Of a stretch of 64,000 nt of DNA, positions 54,452 through 61,930 are shown in pieces. Below the pieces are notes generated by a model. That model saw nothing but the letters and a program-made list of their open reading frames with translations, was not told where the DNA came from and ran no database searches. The DNA comes from Geovibrio thiophilus (GTDB lineage: Bacteria; Chrysiogenota; Deferribacteres; Deferribacterales; Geovibrionaceae): NCBI RefSeq assembly GCF_004087915.1, contig NZ_CP035108.1, positions 2,852,001 through 2,916,000 on the forward strand, written 5' to 3'. A program made the position numbers and the translations under genes. Numbering within the stretch: position 1 is the first letter of the stretch; each line of letters begins with the position of its first letter.

Positions 54452-54967
54452 CTAAGCCGCTGTATTTGCCGGAGGAGTAAAGACCCTTGTGGCAAGCTCA
54501 GCATCCAGAAGGAATATGCCGTTGCCGTTCCCCTGAACAAGTCTCAGCTTATCTATAATCTGGTTAACGGATGACTCCTCCTCAACCTGCTCTGTAACGA
54601 ACCACTGAAGAAATGCGTTTGTTCCGTGGTCCCTTTCGTCAAGGGCAAGGTCGACAAGCTTATATATTCTTTTCGTAACTTCTCTTTCGTGCAGAAGAGT
54701 CTCTTCAAAGATAGAGAGAAGGGTATCGTAATCCTTTTTAGGTTTTTTGACAGTCTCAAGCTCAACTTCGGCGCTCTGGTCAAGGATGAAGTTGTAGAAC
54801 TTCATGGCGTGCATCATCTCTTCCTGATACTGCACATTAAACCAATTGGCGAATCCCTTGAGCCCTTTGCTTTCACAGTGTGCGCTCATGGCAAGATAAA
54901 CATAAGCGGAATACATTTCAAAATTAAGCTGGTCGTTAAGCGCTTTTTCCATTTTCTTGGAAATCAT
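54452..54967 (-). CDS. ftn: ferritin
   Basis: A 171-aa non-heme ferritin that stores iron in a 24-subunit shell. Ferroxidase residues are visible (E17 in NFEMYSAYVYL, E50 and H53 in EEMMHAMKFYNF, and the later LLHERE and TEQVEEE). The start is ATG 54967 with GGAGG 5 nt upstream; a longer frame adds a non-family extension. It lies 17 bp after the GH57 branching-enzyme stop on the same strand. Confidence 0.93.
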   Translation of the reverse strand: MISKKMEKALNDQLNFEMYSAYVYLAMSAHCESKGLKGFANWFNVQYQEEMMHAMKFYNFILDQSAEVELETVKKPKKDYDTLLSIFEETLLHEREVTKRIYKLVDLALDERDHGTNAFLQWFVTEQVEEESSVNQIIDKLRLVQGNGNGIFLLDAELATRVFTPPANTAA

Positions 54968-54983
54968 TGTTTCCTCCGTTTTG

Positions 54984-56558
54984 TCAGGCATATACCCTGA
55001 AATCTATTTCGGGAAATATACTGTTTTTTGTTTCAAGCTTCATCAGGAAATCATAGTCGAAATCCCTGTTGTCCACAAGCTCTCTGAGCCTGAGAAAATT
55101 ATGTATATGTTCCTTTGTTCTTCTTACAGAATACTCCGTGGCTGTTTCAGTGGTCATGAGAAAAGCCCAGTCGCTGCTTTGGGCGAGGAAGAGCTCACGC
55201 GCCATCTGATTCAGCGTGCGTATGAGGAAATCCTCCTTTGTGCCGCTGTATTTTCTGGAGAGGCTCACCATCGCGTCCGCCATGAAATGCAGGTGGCGGT
55301 AGATCCACTCGTTGCCGCTGTTAAGCCACACGTCATAATAACCCTTATCGCCCCATGAGGAAGGATTCACCTCAACCATCTGGTTGGTGGGGAACTCAGC
55401 GAGATACTCCATGGGGGTCACCGCTGTTATCTCGGGGTTTTTGTCTATCTCACGGAAAACATTGGCGAGAAAGTCAGGTCCTTCAAACCACCAGTGACCG
55501 AAAAGCTCTGCGTCATAAGGGGAAACCACAAGAGGCTTCCTGTCCATAACCTCATTAAGTTCTTTTATCTGCTTTTCCCTCTCGGCAACGAAATGGGCTG
55601 CGTGTTCGGCTGTTTTTGCTTTTGCCGCTTCGGGATCATAAATATCTTTATGATCACTGTTTCCGGTAATTTTATGATACTTCATGCCCGTAAAAACCCT
55701 TGTTCCGTCGGGGCTTATGTATGGAGCGATATATTCCGTGTCAAGGTCGTAGCCTATGTCACGGTAGAAATCCCTGTAGCATGTGTCGCCCGGGTAGCCT
55801 TCCTTGCTGCTCCAGACCTGCTTTGAGGAGTAGTAATCACGTCCGAAGGCGGCAACCCCGTTTGATGTGTACACCGGAGCGTACACGCCGTAACGGGGTC
55901 TGGGTTTGGAGTAGAGAATACCGTGGGTATCCACGAAGAAATATCTTATGCCGTAATCGGCGAGTATTTTCTCAAGCCCTGCGTAATAGGCGCATTCCGG
56001 CAGCCAGATGCCCTTCGGCGGTGTGCCGAACTTCTTCTCGTGGCTTTTCACCGCAAGCTCAATCTGAGCCCGCACTGCGCTGTCGCCGTTCATCAGGGGC
56101 AGAAAGCCGTGGGTAAATCCGCAGGTGATTATCTCAAGGCTGCCCTTATTCATGAAATATTTATAGCCGTTCAGCACGCTTCTTCCGAGAAAGCCGTGAT
56201 AAAACTCCCGCAGCCGCTCGAAGCGCTCAAGGTACATCCACGCCACACGGTTCTGCGCGCGGTCATGGGCGGTTCTATCCTTCTCTTTATTTGCCAGCTC
56301 AATCAGCCTGTCCAGATATTTCTCGAACCTCTGCATAAGCATATTGTCCGAAAGCATATCGGCAAGGGGAGGAGTCACGGACACGGTAACACGGAACGGA
56401 ACCCCTTCCTCCTCAAGCTTCTTCATGTTCATCAGAAGAGGCAGATAAGTTTCGCTTATCGCCTCATAAAGCCAGTGTTCTTCCAGAAAGTAATCAAATT
56501 CGGGATGCTTCACAAAGGGAAGGTGCGAGTGAAGAACCAACATCCAGCAGCCGGACAT
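54984..56558 (-). CDS. GH57 1,4-alpha-glucan branching enzyme
   Basis: A 524-aa GH57 enzyme that makes alpha-1,6 branches in glycogen. The nucleophile is E188 (GIWLPECAYY) and the acid is D349 (SPYDAELFGHWWFEG), in line with the archaeal branching enzymes (nucleophile near 183, acid near 354). The N-terminal HSHLPFVKHPE His pair is in place. It overlaps the DUF4912 stop by one base (TAATG) and belongs to the glycogen unit. Confidence 0.9.
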   Translation of the reverse strand: MSGCWMLVLHSHLPFVKHPEFDYFLEEHWLYEAISETYLPLLMNMKKLEEEGVPFRVTVSVTPPLADMLSDNMLMQRFEKYLDRLIELANKEKDRTAHDRAQNRVAWMYLERFERLREFYHGFLGRSVLNGYKYFMNKGSLEIITCGFTHGFLPLMNGDSAVRAQIELAVKSHEKKFGTPPKGIWLPECAYYAGLEKILADYGIRYFFVDTHGILYSKPRPRYGVYAPVYTSNGVAAFGRDYYSSKQVWSSKEGYPGDTCYRDFYRDIGYDLDTEYIAPYISPDGTRVFTGMKYHKITGNSDHKDIYDPEAAKAKTAEHAAHFVAEREKQIKELNEVMDRKPLVVSPYDAELFGHWWFEGPDFLANVFREIDKNPEITAVTPMEYLAEFPTNQMVEVNPSSWGDKGYYDVWLNSGNEWIYRHLHFMADAMVSLSRKYSGTKEDFLIRTLNQMARELFLAQSSDWAFLMTTETATEYSVRRTKEHIHNFLRLRELVDNRDFDYDFLMKLETKNSIFPEIDFRVYA

Positions 56559-57286
56559 TATCTGCCCTCTCTTTTAGCTGTTTCACCGGAGGATACGGAT
56601 TTTTCGATAAAACGCATTACCTCCTGAAATATTCGTACGCTCCCCGGAACGGCTGAGTCAAGCTCGTTCACGCCGGAAAGGCGGTAAATATCCTCAATTT
56701 TTTCCCCTACAGTCATCCAAGTTTCCTCATCAATCATTGCGCTTATTTTATCAGACGGCATGCGTACCTTCCGTGAGTGAGCCACGGCAAAGTAGTTGCC
56801 CTTGTTGTCCATCAGTCCTATTTCAGCCCATATGAGCCTCTCCGGCACATAAAGGTCGAAGAACCAGTTGCCGTATCTGCCCACACGGACGCTTGCCAGC
56901 TCGTCCGCAGCGCCAGATTCATCCCCGCCGAAGATCTTCAGTACGAATGATACATCAGGGCATGAGTGCTCCGTTCTGAAGCGGTTTACAGTATTATCCG
57001 CCACTTCCCAGTAAACATATTCCTTTCTGGGGTTTATGGGGAGCAAAACCGCAGTGTCTATCTGATACCTGTCGGGTATGGGATATTCCGGAGGGCTTAT
57101 TTTTTCCGGCGCCGCGGGAGCCTGCTGCGCTTTATGCTGCTCCGTGCTGGAATAGGCTTCCTTATCTGACATAGCTTTACCGAGAGCCTTTTCAAGCTCC
57201 TCTCTGGTCATTTTCGACCTGTTCTCCACATTGTGCTCCACAGCAAGCCTGTAAAGCTCCTTCTTAGTCATTTCAGAGAGATTCAT
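56558..57286 (-). CDS. DUF4912 protein with Rho-N/SAP-like N-terminus
   Basis: A 242-aa protein. Residues about 1-35 form a short helical Rho-N-like motif (TKKELYRLAVEHNVENRSKM). About 75-190 is the DUF4912 domain (YVYWEVADNTVNRFRTEHSC, NWFFDLYVPERLIWAEIGL). The domain is seen beside glycogen and GH57 genes, but its role is unknown. The start is ATG 57286 with GGAGGAGG upstream. It sits between glgA (overlap 4 nt) and the branching enzyme. Confidence 0.78.
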   Translation of the reverse strand: MNLSEMTKKELYRLAVEHNVENRSKMTREELEKALGKAMSDKEAYSSTEQHKAQQAPAAPEKISPPEYPIPDRYQIDTAVLLPINPRKEYVYWEVADNTVNRFRTEHSCPDVSFVLKIFGGDESGAADELASVRVGRYGNWFFDLYVPERLIWAEIGLMDNKGNYFAVAHSRKVRMPSDKISAMIDEETWMTVGEKIEDIYRLSGVNELDSAVPGSVRIFQEVMRFIEKSVSSGETAKREGR

Positions 57287-58701
57287 GTTCCTCCTCCATC
57301 CGGTGACCGGTAAATTTCGAGGTACTGTGCCGCTGCTCTCTCCCATGAAAAATCAGCGCAACATGAGGATTCCATAACCTTCTGCGTTAAATCGCCCGTG
57401 CTGTACAGTTTTATAGCTTCATCAACCTTGTTCAACAGTTCCGCCACAGTATATTCCTTCATAATCAGCGCGCAGCCGTTTTCGGCAAAGCATTTCACAG
57501 TGTCTTCCACCCCGCCCGAAGGGTTCACCAGAGGAACGGCGCCGTAGCGTGTCCCTATGAGGTGGGAAGAACCGAAAGGTTCATAGAGCGACGGAGCCAG
57601 TATGAAGTCCGCCGCGGCAAAAAGCCTGTGCGCCAGCGCGTGGTCATATCTGGTGTGAATGAAGAAGTTGCCGAAGCTTTCCGCCAGCTTCTTTATTATG
57701 CGCACATACGCCTTGTCTCCGTGACCGAGTATGAAAAAATCCGCTTCTTTCTGCGCCAGATCAGCCGCCGCGTCCAGAATAAGCTCCAGACCCTTTCTGT
57801 TGCTCATTCTGCCTATCATAACAAAAAGCGGTCTCTCCGGGTTTATACCGAAATCCCCTGACAGATCCTTTTTGCACTCTTTTTTCCAGTTTCTCCCGCT
57901 GCCGACCGAGCATGAAACATAGCAGTCGTTTCCGGGGTTCCATACATTATAATCTATTCCGTTGAGGATTCCTTTCAACTTATATGAATATTTTGTTATA
58001 ACCCCTTCCATCCCTCCGGCGAAACCTTCGGTTTGAATATCCCGTGCGTAGGCAGGGCTGACGGTGGTTATAAAGTCGGAGTAAACTATCCCCGCCTTGA
58101 GGAAGCTTATTTGTCCGTAAAATTCTATTCCTTCAATATCATACACTTCCCAAGGGAGGTTAAGCTCCTCCAGATCCATTCTCTGGAAAAGCCCCTGACA
58201 CTGAACATCGTGTATGGTGAAGACCGTTTTCCATTTCATATCCCTGAACAGCAGTGAGCTGTACAAAGGCGCAAGCCCCGCCTGCCAGTCGTGGCAGTGG
58301 ATCACATCGGGCACAGCGCAGCCGCCGGCAAAGTAAAAGAGGCATGCCTGCGAAAACGCAGCGTATCTGAGGTCGTTGTCCGAATAGTCGAAATCGCCAG
58401 AACCGTATATGCCGCCTCTGCTGAAAAGCTCGGGGTTTGCGAAAAACAGGTATTCAACCCCTGAGACAAGGGCGGAATGCACCGCAAACTCATACTCCTT
58501 CTCTCCGGCACTGACGTTAATCCTGATCCCCGTCTCCGCTATCTCTCCCGCTTCCCTGTCTGTGAGCAGATAAAGAGGAACGCAGATCCGCACCATGTGT
58601 CCGTCTGCCGCCTGAGCTGCCGCGAGTTTTTCAAGAAATGTTCCGAGACCTCCGGTCTGTATGAACGGAGCGGCTTCGCCTGTGATGTGGGCTATGTTCA
58701 T
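57283..58701 (-). CDS. glgA: glycogen synthase (GT5)
   Basis: A 472-aa starch/glycogen synthase that adds glucose from an NDP-glucose to alpha-1,4-glucan. Domains: GT5 N-terminal (about 1-235) and GT1-type C-terminal (GRMSNRKGLELILDAA, APSLYEPFGSSHLIGTRYG). The first motif reads FIQTGGLG with Q15 where the usual enzyme has a Lys (KTGGL), which binds ADP phosphate; the lysine of NRKGLE is kept. The start at 58701 overlaps the galT stop (ATGA). Sugar-nucleotide use may therefore differ. Confidence 0.88.
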   Translation of the reverse strand: MNIAHITGEAAPFIQTGGLGTFLEKLAAAQAADGHMVRICVPLYLLTDREAGEIAETGIRINVSAGEKEYEFAVHSALVSGVEYLFFANPELFSRGGIYGSGDFDYSDNDLRYAAFSQACLFYFAGGCAVPDVIHCHDWQAGLAPLYSSLLFRDMKWKTVFTIHDVQCQGLFQRMDLEELNLPWEVYDIEGIEFYGQISFLKAGIVYSDFITTVSPAYARDIQTEGFAGGMEGVITKYSYKLKGILNGIDYNVWNPGNDCYVSCSVGSGRNWKKECKKDLSGDFGINPERPLFVMIGRMSNRKGLELILDAAADLAQKEADFFILGHGDKAYVRIIKKLAESFGNFFIHTRYDHALAHRLFAAADFILAPSLYEPFGSSHLIGTRYGAVPLVNPSGGVEDTVKCFAENGCALIMKEYTVAELLNKVDEAIKLYSTGDLTQKVMESSCCADFSWERAAAQYLEIYRSPDGGGT

Positions 58702-59741
58702 ATGCCGCCTGCCTGTCTGAGGTATTCCGCCGCCTCTTCGGGGCGCACGGGGTTGATGTGAAAGCCTGTTCCCCACTCGAACCCTGCGTAGCCGGTGAGT
58801 CTGGGCGCTATCTCTATGTGCCAGTGGTAATCAAACTTTATGCTGTGCCAGAAATCCGGCTTGCCCGGACGGTAGTTCAGCGGGGGTGAAGTATGTATAA
58901 CCATGTTCAGAGGCGGGTCTTCCAAAACCCTGTCCAGCCTGTGAAAAATCTCCGTTATCATGTCCGCCAGACTGGTGAGCCCGCTTTCGGTAATCACAGC
59001 GAAGCTGTGGGCATGCTGCTTGGGGTATATGGACAGCTCAAACGGGAAGCTTGAGGCATAGGGGCAGAAGGCTATAAAGTCCTGATTCTCATATACTATG
59101 CGGCTGTTGTCCTTATGCTCCTGCTCAAGAATATCGCAGAAGATGCAGCGTTCCTTGCGCCTGTAGTGCTCCTTGGCGCTTTTCAGCTTCGTTTTCAGTA
59201 TATTAGGCACAACGGGAAGGGCTATCACCTGCGAATGCGGATGGATTATATTTGTGCCGAAGCCCAGTCCGTAGTTCTTAAAAGGCATAATGTAGCGGAA
59301 CCTTGTATCGTTCGAGAGATCCCGCACCCTCTCCCTGAAAGTGTAAAAAAGGTTGTAAACAGTCATTCTGTCATACGTTTTCAGGCGCATGGAATGAACA
59401 GGAGTATCGATTATCACCTCATGGGCGCCGATTCCCGTCACTGTGTCGTATATGCCGCTGCCGCTCCTTTTCAGCTCCCCTTCTATGCCGAAGGCGGGGT
59501 ACTTGTTTGGAACAACACGGGTAAGCCAGTTAGCGTCATTCTTTTTGCCGAATGAACGCATGGCGTATATCTCGTGGGGAGTGTGAACTTCATTCCCGTA
59601 GCAGAAGGGGCAGTTTATCTGCGCTTTTTCACCGTGGGCATGCTCATGCCGCTCCACGAGAAAATCGTGGGGTCTGCGGCTCCGTTCGGTGGCGATTACA
59701 CTCCATTTCTGTTTTACAGGGTCAAACCTCAGTTCTGACAT
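58698..59741 (-). CDS. galT: galactose-1-phosphate uridylyltransferase
   Basis: A 347-aa HIT-superfamily enzyme that swaps uridylyl between UDP-glucose and galactose-1-phosphate. The catalytic His motif is IIHPHSQVIALP, and zinc pairs are CPFC and CIFC. In a glycogen unit it may also feed NDP-glucose from hexose phosphates. GGGAGCGG precedes the ATG. It overlaps glgA by 4 nt. Confidence 0.9.
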   Translation of the reverse strand: MSELRFDPVKQKWSVIATERSRRPHDFLVERHEHAHGEKAQINCPFCYGNEVHTPHEIYAMRSFGKKNDANWLTRVVPNKYPAFGIEGELKRSGSGIYDTVTGIGAHEVIIDTPVHSMRLKTYDRMTVYNLFYTFRERVRDLSNDTRFRYIMPFKNYGLGFGTNIIHPHSQVIALPVVPNILKTKLKSAKEHYRRKERCIFCDILEQEHKDNSRIVYENQDFIAFCPYASSFPFELSIYPKQHAHSFAVITESGLTSLADMITEIFHRLDRVLEDPPLNMVIHTSPPLNYRPGKPDFWHSIKFDYHWHIEIAPRLTGYAGFEWGTGFHINPVRPEEAAEYLRQAGGI

Positions 59742-59809
59742 TCCGCTCCCTTCTTATCTTTAACCGTATGAATATAATAATATACCTGTAGTTTCCGCCG
59801 ATCAACCGA

Positions 59810-61825
59810 TCATTGAACCTTCAGTCTTCCCGTGAGCTCTGCTTTTCCCCTGAATTTAACGGGAATAAACAGTGAAACACCCTGAGCGGTCAGATCCACC
59901 CCTTTCTCCGACTGAGAAACGGTGTAAAAGACATTGGATGAAGCGCCTTCGGCGTTGGTCTCAACGGTCACTGTTCCGGTGATGCCGTCTGTTATGTCAA
60001 AAGTACCGCCCTTGTGGAAGCTTCCGCTTTCCCCGCCGTTAACCGTGACGCCTGCCATGTTCCATAGATGAAAATTCATTTCGCAGACGTATGTCAGCTC
60101 CGCCGGGCAGTCGGTCGTAAGCTCAGTCTCAAACTCCATCCCCTCGCCTGAGAAGGTGAATTTCTTTATGATTTCCGCATTATACCCTTTACCGTTGTGG
60201 TATATGCCCCCGCTGCGGCTGAAAGTAAGCGTGTCCTCCCCTGCGGTCATCTCAGCGGGCTGATTGGTGAAGTCCGATAGTTCGGAGAATGAGCACGAGG
60301 CAAACTTCTCCCCGTCAAACTCCGGCGTAACGTGATCTATAAACGAGTTTTTATTGTACCAGTCATAAACGAGCATGGCTTTCATTTCGTCGGTTATTTC
60401 CACATTGAGGTCGTGTATGGTGGAGATGCCGCTTTTCAGCTCGTCCTCCGCCCTGTCCTTAAGGAGCATGGCGTGGTAAGCCTCCTTCCTTCTGGATATA
60501 GTATTGATAAGGTTTACGTTATTGCGCTTTAGCTCCAGAGTGGTCATCTGCCCGCAGTCCCTTGAGGTGAAGCTGGCGTTGAACGTCTCCGTGCGGACAT
60601 AGGCATCGTCGTAGCCGTCATAGTCAAGGTCTGCGGTCTCTATCATCGGAAGGTTTTCCGCAAGGCGCTCATATTCCTTCTCCGCCTCTATGATAAAGCT
60701 CCATGAGTTGTTCCGCAGGTTCGGCAGATAAAGCCCGCCGAATATTCCGTGCCAGAGGGCGTCATTGCACTGAGCCTTGTAAAGCGCCTCCGTCAGCGCT
60801 TCATCCTTCATCTCAGCGGCGTATCCGCTGAGCCTCAGTGCCCGTTTATGTATGCGGTTGCTTTCGGGATATTTGGCGAAGAAGTTTTTCCATATGCCGC
60901 CCTTGACGAAAACCTCCGCCTCTTCCTCCCGTCCCTCTTCCCTGAGGTGCTCCTGAAGCTTCTCCATCTCTTCTATTCTGCCGGCGAAAAGCGACCATTC
61001 ACCCATTTCGTGATAAGAAGTTATGGGCAGATAAGCAAGCCCCGCGGGCTTAACCCTGTCCGCAGTCTCACCGAAAAAGGCGAACTCGCATTTACCGGAT
61101 GAGATCACCGTATCCAGAAATCTTTCCAGCCAGCCCTCCTCATACACCCATTCATAGGTGTGAGGCCATACGCCGAATTTCTCTCCGTCATCGAATATTA
61201 CGGAGCATTTCCCGCCGCTGTCCGCAGTGTTTTCCAGATACTCCACAATCGCCTCCTCCTCCTTAAAAGGAATGAGGTAGCGCAGGTTCTTATCAATGGG
61301 AAACAGGTTCACCCTCTTCCCGTCCTGCTCCGAGACGTAATAACCGTTCAGCATCTCCTTGTAGTAGCCTGCGGATATGAAATGGTAGTCGTCCACGATC
61401 ATGTTCCGCACACCGACTTCGGCAACATCCGTTATGATCGCCGGATCCCACACACGCTCGGTGAGCCATAATCCGTCCGGCATCTGACCGAAGTGATTGT
61501 TGATGTACCCGCTGAGCTTCTCTATCTGCCCCCGCCTGTCACCGGAAGGGATAGCTGAAAGCACGGGTTCGTAATACCCGCCTGTGAAAAATTCTATCTG
61601 GTTGTTGTCCGAGAGCTTTTTCATATCTGTGAAAACAGCTTTATGATTCTGCCTGATGTAATCCAGCAGCCAGCCGCTGTAATGAACGGCGAAGCGGAAC
61701 TTCGGATAAAGAAGAGCCGCCTCCATGAAAGGCGCATAGCATAGCCGGACAGCCTCGTCCACGACATGGCTGAAGTTCCCCACCGGCTGGTGGCAGTGTA
61801 TTCCGAAAAGAAAAGGCATTTTCAT
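59810..61825 (-). CDS. GH57 4-alpha-glucanotransferase/amylase
   Basis: A 671-aa GH57 enzyme that cuts and rejoins alpha-1,4-glucan. The nucleophile E123 is in GLWLTERVWDP and the acid D213 in FDDGEKFGVW; these align with the archaeal 4-alpha-glucanotransferase (E123, D214). A helical region (about 290-400) and a large beta-sandwich (about 400-671) follow. The start is ATG 61825 with AGGAAG upstream. Function as amylase rather than transferase cannot be excluded. Confidence 0.88.
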   Translation of the reverse strand: MKMPFLFGIHCHQPVGNFSHVVDEAVRLCYAPFMEAALLYPKFRFAVHYSGWLLDYIRQNHKAVFTDMKKLSDNNQIEFFTGGYYEPVLSAIPSGDRRGQIEKLSGYINNHFGQMPDGLWLTERVWDPAIITDVAEVGVRNMIVDDYHFISAGYYKEMLNGYYVSEQDGKRVNLFPIDKNLRYLIPFKEEEAIVEYLENTADSGGKCSVIFDDGEKFGVWPHTYEWVYEEGWLERFLDTVISSGKCEFAFFGETADRVKPAGLAYLPITSYHEMGEWSLFAGRIEEMEKLQEHLREEGREEEAEVFVKGGIWKNFFAKYPESNRIHKRALRLSGYAAEMKDEALTEALYKAQCNDALWHGIFGGLYLPNLRNNSWSFIIEAEKEYERLAENLPMIETADLDYDGYDDAYVRTETFNASFTSRDCGQMTTLELKRNNVNLINTISRRKEAYHAMLLKDRAEDELKSGISTIHDLNVEITDEMKAMLVYDWYNKNSFIDHVTPEFDGEKFASCSFSELSDFTNQPAEMTAGEDTLTFSRSGGIYHNGKGYNAEIIKKFTFSGEGMEFETELTTDCPAELTYVCEMNFHLWNMAGVTVNGGESGSFHKGGTFDITDGITGTVTVETNAEGASSNVFYTVSQSEKGVDLTAQGVSLFIPVKFRGKAELTGRLKVQ

Positions 61826-61930
61826 ATATTCTTCCTGTTTGTTTATGTTACACCTGCGGAGCAGGTTAAGTTTTTTAAAAAAAGGGTTCTCATATCTTGG
61901 GAAAACTTTTAACCTGCTTCGCAAAAATAT

